49,761 bases of DNA. It comes from JAVBTT01 sp031556035 (GTDB lineage: Bacteria > Bacillota > Clostridia > Oscillospirales > UBA929). The translations under genes and the position numbers were made by a program. The notes under the pieces are model-generated. The model was given only the letters and a program-made list of their open reading frames with translations. It did no database searches and was not told the origin of the DNA. Where the stretch lies: positions 1-49,761 of the forward strand of contig JAVBTT010000018.1 in NCBI GenBank assembly GCA_031556035.1. Direction: 5' to 3'. This document shows, piece after piece, positions 26,587-35,352 of this stretch. Each line of letters starts with the position of its first letter. The stretch's first letter is position 1.

Positions 26587-28106
26587 ACCCTCGCCTCCCC
26601 CGGGGACGCGCCCTTGTTTTCGTACATTCTGACGTCCGCCTCGTTTATCAACAGGCTGATGTTTTCGAAGATCCCGGTCTTTGTCGCGCATCCCAGCGCT
26701 ATTGAGGGGCGCGTCGGGGAATCCGGCATCCGGGCGAGGGCGCCGTTTATCCGGTCAATAACGGCCTTGGCCTCATCCTCCCCGTGGAGCGGCAACAGAA
26801 GAACAAACTCGTCCCCGCCGATCCGCGAGACGTACCCCTCCGGAGGGCAGCAGTCATGGAGCACTGCCGCGACCGCCTTGAGGAGGGCATCCCCCTCGTA
26901 GTGCCCGTAGATATCATTTGTCCTTTTCAGCCCGTTTACATCGCCCACGATTACGCTGAGCGGCAGGTTTTCGGCGGAGTCCAGGTCTCGCAGAAGCTCA
27001 TGATAGCGGTATCTGTTGGGAAGGCCGGTGAGCGGATCTATGCCCGCCACCTCCCTGAGGCGCTCCATAAAAAGCCGGTCGTTCGTCACGTCGGTAAGTA
27101 TGACGCATTTACCGTCCGGGACACGGCCGCGGCCGTATACCGGCTGCCTCCTCATATGGTAAAACACAGGGAAAGCTCCTCCCCAAAAACACAGATCCTC
27201 GCCGGACTCCCCCTCGGGCTGCCTGCGGGTCAGGATTCTCCGTTCACTCAGGGTGTCCAGAAGGTCATTGAACGAGATGAGCTCCCGCTGCTTGTCCGGA
27301 AGCATAAAAAGCTTTTGGGCGGACTGGTTTGCCTCTATCAGCCTGCCCTCGCCGTCCAGTATGACGACTCCCTCGTCCAGGTACTGAAAGATTTCGCGGC
27401 GCTCGATGTTGAGATAATTAAAGCCCCAGTTCACCAATATATAGAAGTAAAACATAAAGCCGCACAGCCCGCTGCCTATGAGGGTTAAATCCAGGGCGCT
27501 GTTGTCCAGGTTAAGGGTCTCCATGGAAGAAAGCGCAAAGTACGAGAGCAGGCCCAGAAGCATGAAGGACGACCCCCTGCGGCATGAGGCGGGGAGATTT
27601 TTGTAGTTTACAAGAATAACAGCCGCCGCGCAGCCCGCAAGCGCCTGGGAGTGTACAAGATGGACGTAGTACCATATGGCCCGGACACTGACGGCAGTCG
27701 TCAGCGGATAGAGCGACAAAACCTCAAACCTCTCCCGCAGAAGGGAGTGGAGAGGGCTCGCAACCGCGAGGACGGCGGTCACGGCGGGAATCGCGAACAG
27801 AAGCGGGCTGAGGCGTCTTGGAAAACGTCTGTCCAGCTTGTAAAAGCTGATAATAAGCAGAAAGATAAATGGCGCCATGAACGCGATAAAGGCAAGCTTC
27901 AGGTCAGACACGTATCTGATCCACCAGGGGTCGGTAATTATAAAGTACAGAATCTCGCAGACAAACCAGCAGGAGAGGCTCGCGTAAAAGCACACGCAAT
28001 ATGTGCTCGCCGGGCTTTCGTCTTTCCTCCGTATTGAGGACGCGAGCAATATGAGCGTGATCAGAAAAAGCGGCGAATATATAAGGATGCTGGAAACGTT
28101 GGTCAT
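26583..28106 (-). CDS. 7TM-PAS-GGDEF diguanylate cyclase (2)
   Basis: A 507-residue paralogue of the downstream gene: 7TM sensor region to about 225, PAS-like segment (IFQYLDEGVVILDGEGRLIEA), and GGDEF with DPLTGLPNRYRYHELL and SRIGGDEFVLLL. The active site is intact and the RXXD I-site is missing (PPEGYVSRI). AAGGGGG precedes the ATG. Only 24 bases separate it from the EAL gene and four overlap with the next cyclase, so cyclic di-GMP synthesis and breakdown are co-transcribed. Confidence 0.9.
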   Translation of the reverse strand: MTNVSSILIYSPLFLITLILLASSIRRKDESPASTYCVCFYASLSCWFVCEILYFIITDPWWIRYVSDLKLAFIAFMAPFIFLLIISFYKLDRRFPRRLSPLLFAIPAVTAVLAVASPLHSLLRERFEVLSLYPLTTAVSVRAIWYYVHLVHSQALAGCAAAVILVNYKNLPASCRRGSSFMLLGLLSYFALSSMETLNLDNSALDLTLIGSGLCGFMFYFYILVNWGFNYLNIERREIFQYLDEGVVILDGEGRLIEANQSAQKLFMLPDKQRELISFNDLLDTLSERRILTRRQPEGESGEDLCFWGGAFPVFYHMRRQPVYGRGRVPDGKCVILTDVTNDRLFMERLREVAGIDPLTGLPNRYRYHELLRDLDSAENLPLSVIVGDVNGLKRTNDIYGHYEGDALLKAVAAVLHDCCPPEGYVSRIGGDEFVLLLPLHGEDEAKAVIDRINGALARMPDSPTRPSIALGCATKTGIFENISLLINEADVRMYENKGASPGEARV

Positions 28107-28130
28107 CGCCGAGTCCCCCTTCAGATGCGC

Positions 28131-29618
28131 TCAGGTCAGGAACCTGCGCTCGTATTCCTCGTAAGGCATGGGCCTTGCCAGGAAAAACCCCTGCACCATA
28201 TCGCACCCTCCGCCTCGCAGAAAGTCGAGCTGCATGCCGCTCTCTACCCCCTCGCAGACAGTTTCTATGCTCAGTTCACGCGACATGTTGATGACGCTTT
28301 GTATTATTTTGCGGCCCCTTTGCGACGTGTCGGACTCGCGCAAAAATTCCTTGTCTATTTTCAGTACGTCAACCGGTATTTCCCTGAGCGTGTTCAGGGA
28401 TGAGTAGCCGGTGCCGAAATCGTCCATGGCGACGGTGAAGCCCATCTCCTTAAGCTTGCCCACGAGATTTACCACAGAGTCATAATTCTCAGTCAATATA
28501 CTCTCGGTAATTTCGATCTCTATGAGGCGCGGCGGCAGCGGGTAGCGTCCGACAAGCCCGGTAAGCCGCTCAAGGTAGTTTGGAAAGGATATTGTGACCC
28601 CGGACTGGTTTACGGATATTGGAAGAACCTTCCTCCCGAGTTGAAGATAGCGCTGCTGATGTTGCATTATTTTTTCCATCATATACAGGTCGGTCTCCGC
28701 GATGAAGCCGTTATTTTCAAACATAGGGATAAACTGGAAGGGCGCGAGAAAGCCCATCTGCCCGGACTGCCATCGTATAAGCGCCTCGCCGCCGCAGCAG
28801 CTTGAGTCGGACGCCCGGAACTTGGGCTGCATATACAGCAGAAATTCCCCTCCCCGGAGGGCGCTGTGCATGTTCACCTCAATGAATTTGTTCATTTTAT
28901 CCTCTTTAAGCATGGCCAGATCATAGACGACCTCCCTTTTTTTAGGGGATGCCTTTGCGCTCTTCAGCGCCAGAAGCGAGCCGTCGTAAGCCTCGCGGAA
29001 GGCCAGCCTGTCCTGGAGCAAAGGATATATCCCGAACTTGAGGCTGAACATCTGGGTATAGTGTTCCCCGAGCTCCCCGGCAATTGCCCGAAGGATGGTC
29101 TCCTCAATTTTCTGGGCCAGATGTCCGGAGTTTTTGACGACGAAAAGGAACAAATCGCTGTTAAGCCTGGCGCCGCAGCGATAATTCGCGTTTATGCAGT
29201 TCCCTACCGCCTTGAGCAGAGTGTCCCCGGTCTCATGCCCGTACATGACGTTGAACCTGCGGAAGGCGCGGATGTCCATGCTCACGAGGCAGTGCTCATT
29301 AAGCGCCGCCTGTCTGAAATATGAGGTCATGGCGTCCTCCATGGCCGATACGGACAAAAGCCCGGTGAGCGGATCGGCCTGCTTGCTGAAGTCACTAGGG
29401 CTATGCCTGCGCCTCACGAGGCCGAGGGATGGAACCGCCACGATCAGAAGCCATACGGCCGCCGACGACGTAAGAAGGGCGCTCCACCGGTCCGGGTTTA
29501 TCAGAAGCCCCCCGCCGCTTTTCTCCGATATAAGATAGACAGCGCCCGCAAAGCCTCCCCATATGAAAAGGGAGGCCAGAGTAATCAATATATTCAAACG
29601 CAGCTTTTGCCCTGACAT
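28131..29618 (-). CDS. Degenerate GGDEF plus EAL phosphodiesterase
   Basis: A 495-residue protein with two N-terminal membrane helices (about 8-30 and 45-65), a GGDEF domain whose motif is RLNSDLF and therefore probably inactive, and an EAL domain. In the EAL domain EALIRW, SVNQSG, EIEITES, DDFGTGYSSL, KIDKEF, CEGVES and QGFFLARPM are all intact, so it should hydrolyse cyclic di-GMP to pGpG. The degenerate GGDEF may be a GTP sensor. The ribosome site is weak (GGTG). First gene of the leftward three-gene set. Confidence 0.92.
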   Translation of the reverse strand: MSGQKLRLNILITLASLFIWGGFAGAVYLISEKSGGGLLINPDRWSALLTSSAAVWLLIVAVPSLGLVRRRHSPSDFSKQADPLTGLLSVSAMEDAMTSYFRQAALNEHCLVSMDIRAFRRFNVMYGHETGDTLLKAVGNCINANYRCGARLNSDLFLFVVKNSGHLAQKIEETILRAIAGELGEHYTQMFSLKFGIYPLLQDRLAFREAYDGSLLALKSAKASPKKREVVYDLAMLKEDKMNKFIEVNMHSALRGGEFLLYMQPKFRASDSSCCGGEALIRWQSGQMGFLAPFQFIPMFENNGFIAETDLYMMEKIMQHQQRYLQLGRKVLPISVNQSGVTISFPNYLERLTGLVGRYPLPPRLIEIEITESILTENYDSVVNLVGKLKEMGFTVAMDDFGTGYSSLNTLREIPVDVLKIDKEFLRESDTSQRGRKIIQSVINMSRELSIETVCEGVESGMQLDFLRGGGCDMVQGFFLARPMPYEEYERRFLT

Positions 29619-29687
29619 TAAAACACCAGCTCAGTCGTTTATTGATGCCATCCGCAATGGTATCGCTTTCGCTGCTTTGCGGTCACA

Positions 29688-29722
29688 TGCAATATTATTG
29701 CATTTTTTTGTTCACTTTTCAA
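29688..29722 (-). promoter_or_regulatory. Promoter and overlapping palindrome of the EAL-GGDEF operon
   Basis: On the minus strand TTGAAA (29722-29717) and AATAAT (29699-29694) are 17 bases apart. The -10 lies inside TGCAATATTATTGCA (29688-29702), a 15-base palindrome that could be an operator. Confidence 0.5.
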
Positions 29723-29775
29723 CATGTCTCGCTGTAATATCCATATTTTTCACTGCTTCTGCTTTTATTGCCTGT

Positions 29776-29802
29776 TAAGATGAGCCGACCGCCTAACGAT
29801 AT
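29776..29802 (+). promoter_or_regulatory. Sigma-D (flagellar) type promoter of the MCP gene
   Basis: TAAG (29776-29779), 15 bases, then AACGATAT (29795-29802) matches the Bacillus sigma-D pattern TAAA-N15-GCCGATAT in 9 of 12 positions with exact spacing. It lies 45 bases before the chemoreceptor gene. Confidence 0.55.
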
Positions 29803-29846
29803 ATAAATATCAGCTGTCTTACAATTATGTTTTGGAGGAGTTTCCG

Positions 29847-31526
29847 TTGAAATTGAGGAATCTGAAAATCGGGCCCCGCGTGGTTATAAGTTTTATTATC
29901 GTGCTGCTTCTCGCTCTGGGTATGATATCGTCATATTTTGTCGGAAACTCAATAGCCGCCAAAAATCTTGACGTTGAAATGGATTATTCCGCCCTTGACG
30001 ACATTTTGTCCGAGCTGCAGACCAGCTTTTTAGCGGCCGTTGCACCGGCTGAAGTTTATTTCGCCACCGGAGACCGGGCCTCGCATGAGAGCGCCGTAAA
30101 AGGCGCCTCGGAATGCCTGGACCTCTTTGATGAGGCTGTCTCTCTCGCGGGCGACAGGGACAGCCTGAAATACGCCGTTTCCCCGCTCGAGCAAGCCCGC
30201 GCGGAGCTCGTTGGCTGGATATCCTCCCTGGACGGCCCCTCCGACGCCTCACAGGCAGCTGAAGCCCGCGCTATGGCCTCCATCTCCGCCCTGGCAGACG
30301 ATATAAATAAAAAGACGCGGGCCGAGCTGGACGAGATTTCGGCAATATTCAACACCACTTTGAAGGTCGCGATCTGCTTAACCGTATTCGCCGCCGCCTT
30401 CGGTTACATTATGGCGCGTATGGTAAGGCGCAGCATAACTCTCCCGCTGGAGGAGATTTCGGCGGCGGCGGAAAAAATCGCGGCCGGGGACCTCGGTGTG
30501 AGCCTGAACACCTCGGGAAGGGACGAGATAAGCCATCTGTCCAGGATATTCAACAATATGACCGAGAGAATCAGGGAGCAGGAAAACGTGCTTTCGGCCG
30601 TTGCGGGCGGAAACCTCGCCGTAGACTATACCCCCAGATCCGACGCGGACGTGATGGGCATCTCCCTGACCAGGCTCATAGCTCAGCTTACGGACATAGT
30701 CTCTCAGATAATGGATTCCGCGGACAACGTCACTACGGGCTCGGGGCAGGTGGCCGGAGGAGCCCAGAGCCTCGCGCAGGGCACCACGGAGCAGGCGGCC
30801 GCGATCGAGCAGCTCTCCTCGTCCGTAACTCAAATAGCGGGGAAGTCTCAGGAGAACGCCGAGAAGGCCGGCGAGGCCCACCGCGTGACGGTCGAGATCA
30901 AAGAGAAGACCGAGCAGGGGCGCAGACAGATGGAGGCCATGGTCGCCGCGGTGTCGGAAATCAATCAGGCCAGCCATAACATATCAAACGTAATAAAGGT
31001 CATTGACAGCATCGCCTTCCAGACAAATATACTGGCGCTAAACGCCGCGGTGGAGGCCGCGCGCGCGGGCCAGCACGGGAAGGGCTTCGCGGTAGTGGCG
31101 GAGGAGGTCAGAAGCCTTGCGTCCAAAAGCGCGCAGGCGGCAAGGGAAACGACCGGAATTATTGAAAGCTCGGTGCGCAAGGCGGAGGAGGGCGCCAGGA
31201 TCGCGCAGGACACCTCCAGCTCGCTTGAAAGCATAATGGAGGGCATTGGGAAGACGACGGCATTGGTGTCTGAAATCGCCAGGGCCGCCCATGAGAGCTC
31301 CCTCGCGATTGCCCAGATCAACTCCGGGATTGAGCAGGTCGGGCAGGTCGTGCAATCCAACTCGGCCACCTCGGAGGAGAGCGCCGCCTCAGCGGAGGAG
31401 CTGTCCCGGCAGGCGGGGGTGCTGTCCTCGCTGATCTCCCATTTCCGCCTGGATGCGCCGCGCGCCATAGACTCGGGCTCGGCGGAGAGGGCCGCCCTTC
31501 AACAGGGCCCGCTCGGGAGGTTTTGA
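29847..31526 (+). CDS. Methyl-accepting chemotaxis protein
   Basis: A 559-residue receptor. Membrane helix about 11-35, a roughly 130-residue extracytoplasmic helical sensor, a second helix at about 172-195, HAMP (SITLPLEEISAAAEKIAAGD), then a long coiled-coil signalling domain with the invariant hairpin SIAFQTNILALNAAVEAARA followed by GKGFAVVAEEVRSLA. TTG at 29847 behind GGAGGAG gives the start; an in-frame TTG 15 bases upstream would contain that site. No C-terminal CheR-docking pentapeptide. No che genes are in the window. The sigma-D-like promoter supports co-regulation with motility. Confidence 0.93.
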   Translation: MKLRNLKIGPRVVISFIIVLLLALGMISSYFVGNSIAAKNLDVEMDYSALDDILSELQTSFLAAVAPAEVYFATGDRASHESAVKGASECLDLFDEAVSLAGDRDSLKYAVSPLEQARAELVGWISSLDGPSDASQAAEARAMASISALADDINKKTRAELDEISAIFNTTLKVAICLTVFAAAFGYIMARMVRRSITLPLEEISAAAEKIAAGDLGVSLNTSGRDEISHLSRIFNNMTERIREQENVLSAVAGGNLAVDYTPRSDADVMGISLTRLIAQLTDIVSQIMDSADNVTTGSGQVAGGAQSLAQGTTEQAAAIEQLSSSVTQIAGKSQENAEKAGEAHRVTVEIKEKTEQGRRQMEAMVAAVSEINQASHNISNVIKVIDSIAFQTNILALNAAVEAARAGQHGKGFAVVAEEVRSLASKSAQAARETTGIIESSVRKAEEGARIAQDTSSSLESIMEGIGKTTALVSEIARAAHESSLAIAQINSGIEQVGQVVQSNSATSEESAASAEELSRQAGVLSSLISHFRLDAPRAIDSGSAERAALQQGPLGRF

Positions 31527-31566
31527 GCCTTACAGGCATTCAAATTGAAAACAATGTCAGGCATGC

Positions 31567-31595
31567 TTGCAATAATATCTCATTAATGATAATAT
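31567..31595 (+). promoter_or_regulatory. Promoter of the degenerate NtrC-like gene
   Basis: TTGCAA (31567-31572) and TAATAT (31590-31595), 17-base spacer. The -35 is part of TGCAATAATAT, an 11-mer shared with the EAL operon palindrome. Confidence 0.5.
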
Positions 31596-31645
31596 TCGAT
31601 ATGTGTTACGGCGTGGATTTTTAGGCGCGGCGGGAGCGTGATGAG

Positions 31646-32827
31646 ATGGACGAATCGAGACAGCTTGAAATCGACCTGCTTTGCGGTGTGATCGACGCCC
31701 TCCCGTGCCCGGCGGCATTGCTCAACAGAAACGGGCAGCCGGCCTATGTTGGCTCCAGGCCATGCCCGGTGGATTTGGATTCGCTCCCCCTGGAGGACAG
31801 GGAGGACGTGATCGGGGTTCTCGTGACCGGGGAGCCGTCGGTCTCCAGAACGCTGCTTGAGGACTCAACCGGTTCTGCCTGGGGACTTTTGGAGCTTTAT
31901 CCTGTGAAAACCGACGGGCAGATCGTCGGTGCGCTCCTGATGTTCCATCCGGAGGAGCGGGCGCCGGACGGTCGTTCAGACGCGCTTCCGGCGCAAAGCG
32001 AGGCGATCTCTGCGCTGTGGATCCGTATCCGCAGCTTGAGCGTGCTGTCCTCGCCGGTGCTGTTTTTGGGCGAGGACGGGGTCGGGAAATACGGCTTCGC
32101 CCGCGCTATGCACGACCTTTCCGCGGCAAAAAATCTGCCGTTTGTCGAAATCGGCCCGCAATCCCCACCCGGCGAGCTGAGGGAACGGGCTGTTTCGCCG
32201 TGCGCGCTGTTTGCCCGCAGAATAGACAGATGGCCGGCGGAGCTGCTGGACGCGCTGGCCGATATACTCGGCGTTGAGGGCAGGAGAGGGAACGCCTCGG
32301 CGGACTGCCGGATACTGGCCTCCTCTGGCCCTGAGCTGGCAAAGCAGGCGATGGACGGAAGGTTTCCCGGGGCCTTATACAAAAGGCTCAGCCATCTGAC
32401 GGTCTATATACCCGCTCTGCGCGAGCGCCCCGGGGATATACTTTCCGCCGCCGGCGCCATGCTTGAGGCTGAGAGGCTGCGCACCGGGAAAACTATATCC
32501 GGCTTTTCGGAGCCGGCGGCGGAGGTTCTCGCGGGCCTCCCGCTACCCGGGAATCTGCGGGAGCTGGCAGGGATAATCGCCGCAGCCGCCGATGTTTGCC
32601 CCGGAGGGTCTGTGCTGCCCTCCCATCTGCCGGTGCACTCCCAGGCGCCGACAGAGAGCCTGCGCCAGCTGCGCCAGGACTATACTGTCGAGCAGATCCT
32701 CAACCTGCTTGAAATCTACGGGGATTCCGTGGACGCCAAGCGCCGGGCGGCGGACGAGCTCGGCATCGGCTTGTCCACTCTATACAGGATAGTCTCCAGG
32801 GGAAGAAAAAAACCCCCCGGGCAATAG
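31646..32827 (+). CDS. Degenerate sigma-54-activator-like regulator (NtrC family remnant)
   Basis: A 393-residue protein laid out like an NtrC-type activator but missing its key parts. An N-terminal PAS-like region (about 10-105) is followed by an AAA+-like domain: Walker A is GEDGVGKY (142-149) instead of GESGTGKE, the GAFTGA sigma-54 contact loop is deleted, and the Walker B site GTLFLDEI is replaced by ALFARRI (187-193). The later segment LYKRLSHLTVYIPALRERPGDI is conserved. The C terminus has a Fis-type helix-turn-helix (AADELGIGLSTLYRIVSRG). It should bind DNA but is unlikely to hydrolyse ATP or open sigma-54 promoters. GGGAG precedes the ATG. Confidence 0.8.
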   Translation: MDESRQLEIDLLCGVIDALPCPAALLNRNGQPAYVGSRPCPVDLDSLPLEDREDVIGVLVTGEPSVSRTLLEDSTGSAWGLLELYPVKTDGQIVGALLMFHPEERAPDGRSDALPAQSEAISALWIRIRSLSVLSSPVLFLGEDGVGKYGFARAMHDLSAAKNLPFVEIGPQSPPGELRERAVSPCALFARRIDRWPAELLDALADILGVEGRRGNASADCRILASSGPELAKQAMDGRFPGALYKRLSHLTVYIPALRERPGDILSAAGAMLEAERLRTGKTISGFSEPAAEVLAGLPLPGNLRELAGIIAAAADVCPGGSVLPSHLPVHSQAPTESLRQLRQDYTVEQILNLLEIYGDSVDAKRRAADELGIGLSTLYRIVSRGRKKPPGQ

Positions 32828-32834
32828 CCGGAGG
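32806..32834 (-). terminator. Terminator of the methyltransferase gene
   Basis: On the minus strand CCTCCGGC-TATT-GCCCGGGGGG folds with one bulge and is followed by seven T residues. It overlaps the end of the convergent regulator gene, whose last codons encode KKPPGQ. Confidence 0.6.
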
Positions 32835-32858
32835 ATTTCAGAATATTCGGAAACTTTG

Positions 32859-33611
32859 CTAAGCCTCGCTCTTATACGCCAAACAGAAATAATTTTTTGT
32901 CTCGGTGTCGCTGTCCTCAAGCGGTCTTCCTCTGTGATCCAGAAAACACACCGTCGAAAAGCCGACTGCAATCAGTATGTCGGTCAGTCTTGAAAAGCTG
33001 AGATGCCTTTCAAAATTGTGCTGCACCACGACCTCGCGAGTTTCAAGGTTGAGGGTCCACTCCTCGTATTCCCAGCGGTCGATCTCCTCGTTGTACTCGT
33101 GCCTTGTAAGCAGAAAGCTGCGGTCATCGTTTTCGGTCCAGTCCCTCCTGTTGACGAGCAGAGGTCCCCGGGCATGAGGGTAAAGCGGGTTTTGGACCTG
33201 AAACACAAAATGGCCTCCCTGCTTCAGCGCCCTGAACGCGCCTGACGGAACATGGTCATCGACGACCGGGGTGTCTATCAGTGTGACGAGGTCGTACTTG
33301 TCCGCCTCGTCCAGATCGTCGTAGTTCTCAACCCTGTACGCGGCGTTCGGATTTGTGACCGTTGCCATCGTGATGAACGTCTCGGACAGATCCGTGCCGG
33401 TTACCGTGTGGCCGGCTTCGAGCCATACCCTGTGGTAGTTGCCCAGCCCGCAGGCCAGATCCAATATGTTGAGTTGCCTGCGCCCGATGATGCGCAGAAC
33501 CCCTTCGGCGTCCCGCATCTGCTCGTCAAGGCTTTGGAAGCCCCAGCCGATGTAGCCCTCGTCAAACTCCTTGTCTCCGAAGCGTATCATGGGGATATAT
33601 ATTTTTTTCAC
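32859..33611 (-). CDS. Class I SAM-dependent methyltransferase
   Basis: A 250-residue cytoplasmic enzyme. NILDLACGLGNYHRVWLEAG is motif I (the SAM-binding glycine loop), GTDLSETFI gives the acidic residue after strand 2, and YDLVTLIDTPVV is motif II-like. The C-terminal half (LNLETREVVVQHNFERHLSF) resembles small-molecule methyltransferases. GTG at 33611 behind AAAGGAGGAGCC is preferred over upstream codons. Substrate not identifiable from sequence. Divergent from the EAL-HDOD gene. Confidence 0.88.
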   Translation of the reverse strand: MKKIYIPMIRFGDKEFDEGYIGWGFQSLDEQMRDAEGVLRIIGRRQLNILDLACGLGNYHRVWLEAGHTVTGTDLSETFITMATVTNPNAAYRVENYDDLDEADKYDLVTLIDTPVVDDHVPSGAFRALKQGGHFVFQVQNPLYPHARGPLLVNRRDWTENDDRSFLLTRHEYNEEIDRWEYEEWTLNLETREVVVQHNFERHLSFSRLTDILIAVGFSTVCFLDHRGRPLEDSDTETKNYFCLAYKSEA

Positions 33612-33667
33612 AACGGCTCCTCCTTTCGCGGTGGGCGCGCAGGCCATTTGTACGGCGGTACCACAAT

Positions 33668-33696
33668 ATTATAACAAAGTTTTATGCTGTTGTGAA
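33668..33696 (-). promoter_or_regulatory. Promoter of the methyltransferase gene
   Basis: On the minus strand TTCACA (33696-33691) and TATAAT (33673-33668) have a 17-base spacer. The rightward EAL-HDOD gene may use the overlapping TTGTGA-N16-TATAGG at 33690-33717. Confidence 0.6.
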
Positions 33697-33785
33697 GTGG
33701 TATTTCAGCGATATAGGCGGCCTTGGCAGGCGCTGCCGCAGCTTGTCGTCAGCCTGAATATGTTAGAGAAACCGGGGATTTTGCC

Positions 33786-34994
33786 GTGTATTCTTACTTT
33801 GCGAGACAACCTATATTGGACAGGAGAAGCGTTATCGCCGGGTATGAGCTTCTGTACCGCAAGGACGCCGAGAGCCAGAGCTTTGATCCGTCGGTAGACG
33901 CGAATCACGCTACAGCCAGCGTGCTTGACGGCTTTCTCAGCACCGGGATCGCGAAGCTTACCGGCAACAAGAAGGGCTTTGTCAACCTCACTGAACAGCT
34001 GCTCCTCGACGGGATCGCCACCCTGTTTGACAACAGGTATCTCGTGATCGAGGTGCTGGAGTCAGTTCCGCCGTCAGACGCGGTGCTGGCGGCGGTGCGC
34101 CGTCTTCGCGAGAAGGGATATATGGTCGCGCTGGATGATTTTGTGTTTGAGGAAAAATTCCTGCCCCTACTTCCGCTGGCCAATATCATTAAAATCGAGA
34201 CAAAATCTATAGTCAGGGATCATATGCACTCTGTTCTCAGGCATATAGACCTCGCCAAGGTAAGGCTGCTCGCCGAAAAGGTGGAGAACCAGGAGCAGCT
34301 CCAGAGGGCCCTGTCGTTCGGCTTCTCGCTGTTCCAGGGCTATTATTTCAGCAGACCCGTCACGATCGGCAAGCCTGTTATGAACCCGTCCAAATTGAAT
34401 TATATCCAGATGATGGCTCTGGTTTTCGAGCCGGTTGTCGACTTTTTCGCGGTTTCGCGGGTTGTGCGCCGCGACCTCGCGCTGTCCTTCCGCATACTGC
34501 GCCTCGTGAACTCCCCCTATTTCGGCGTTTGCAGCAAGATAAGCGACATACATCAGGCCGTCACTTTTTTAGGTGAAAGAGAGCTGAAGAAATGGGTTTC
34601 GCTGGTAGCGCTCTCCGGGCTGGGGGGGGATAAGCCGGACGAGCTCGTCACAATGAGCATAGTCCGCGCCAGTGTTTTCGAGGGGCTGGCGATGCATCTG
34701 GGGAAGCGGGTTGAACGCGAGACATATTTTCTTATGGGTCTGTTCAGCATGATCGACTCCATTATGGACTCCCCGATGGAGGACATACTCAGGCAGCTCC
34801 CGCTTCCGGAGGAGGTGGCGGACGCGCTTGTCCGCAAAAATGGACTGGGCCACAGGTTTGTGGAGCTCGTGGAGGCCAACGAGAAAGGCGAGTGGGAGAA
34901 AGTCAGAAAGATATCCGTGGCTCTGGGGCTGTCTCCCGAGGTGGTCGCGGATGTGTTTTATCAGAGCGTCGAGTGGAGCGGCACGCTGCGGTAA
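33786..34994 (+). CDS. EAL-HDOD signalling protein (YuxH/CdgJ-like)
   Basis: A 402-residue cytoplasmic protein. The N-terminal half is a degenerate EAL domain: FARQPILDRR and GYELLYR replace the EAL motif region and VALDDFVFEEKF replaces DDFGTGYSSL, so it probably does not cleave cyclic di-GMP. The C-terminal half is HDOD (ALSFRILRLVNSPYFGVCSK, ISDIHQAVTFLGERELKKWV). CdgJ-type proteins of this design affect motility in Vibrio. GTG at 33786 gives the family N terminus; the frame is open further upstream. Confidence 0.88.
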   Translation: MYSYFARQPILDRRSVIAGYELLYRKDAESQSFDPSVDANHATASVLDGFLSTGIAKLTGNKKGFVNLTEQLLLDGIATLFDNRYLVIEVLESVPPSDAVLAAVRRLREKGYMVALDDFVFEEKFLPLLPLANIIKIETKSIVRDHMHSVLRHIDLAKVRLLAEKVENQEQLQRALSFGFSLFQGYYFSRPVTIGKPVMNPSKLNYIQMMALVFEPVVDFFAVSRVVRRDLALSFRILRLVNSPYFGVCSKISDIHQAVTFLGERELKKWVSLVALSGLGGDKPDELVTMSIVRASVFEGLAMHLGKRVERETYFLMGLFSMIDSIMDSPMEDILRQLPLPEEVADALVRKNGLGHRFVELVEANEKGEWEKVRKISVALGLSPEVVADVFYQSVEWSGTLR

Positions 34995-35006
34995 TGCCAA
35001 TAATGC

Positions 35007-35035
35007 AAAAAAAAACCGGCCCCTGAGGGCAGGCT
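35007..35035 (-). terminator. Probable terminator of the small sortase-associated genes
   Basis: On the minus strand GCCCTCAGGGGCCGG is followed by nine T residues. The stem is short (GCCC/GGGC with a bulge), so confidence is limited. Confidence 0.4.
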
Positions 35036-35079
35036 CATAGTTCGCATGTTGCGCAACGGCGGTCAGGCACACTCTTGGT

Positions 35080-35352
35080 TCACCGGACATGCTTATCCAG
35101 GATGAACGAGACGGAGATGGGGATCAGCGCCGCCGCGACCCCGGCGAGCACCAGCGGGACTAGCGGCCCGCCGTCTGACGGGGCCGGATCCAGCGGGATT
35201 TCACCGGGCACCGGGGATATGACTATATCACCCGGGCCAACGGGCTGTGTTCTATCCGGCAATAAAACCGACAGGGAAAACGATGCGGCAAGCGCAGCAA
35301 AGAGCAGAACGACAATGACCACCGAAGAAATCTGTCTTTGGAGTCTTCTCAC
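35080..35352 (-). CDS. Small two-helix exported or membrane protein near sortase
   Basis: A 90-residue protein: hydrophobic N-terminal segment (VVIVVLLFAALAASFSLSVL), a Pro-rich middle (PVGPGDIVISPVPGEIPLD), then a second hydrophobic segment and a short basic end (ILDKHVR). This layout resembles a sortase substrate, with signal, linker, hydrophobic stretch and positive tail, but no LPXTG is visible. GTG at 35352 overlaps the stop of a 32-codon frame (GTGA), so translation is probably coupled. Function unknown. Confidence 0.5.
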   Translation of the reverse strand: MRRLQRQISSVVIVVLLFAALAASFSLSVLLPDRTQPVGPGDIVISPVPGEIPLDPAPSDGGPLVPLVLAGVAAALIPISVSFILDKHVR

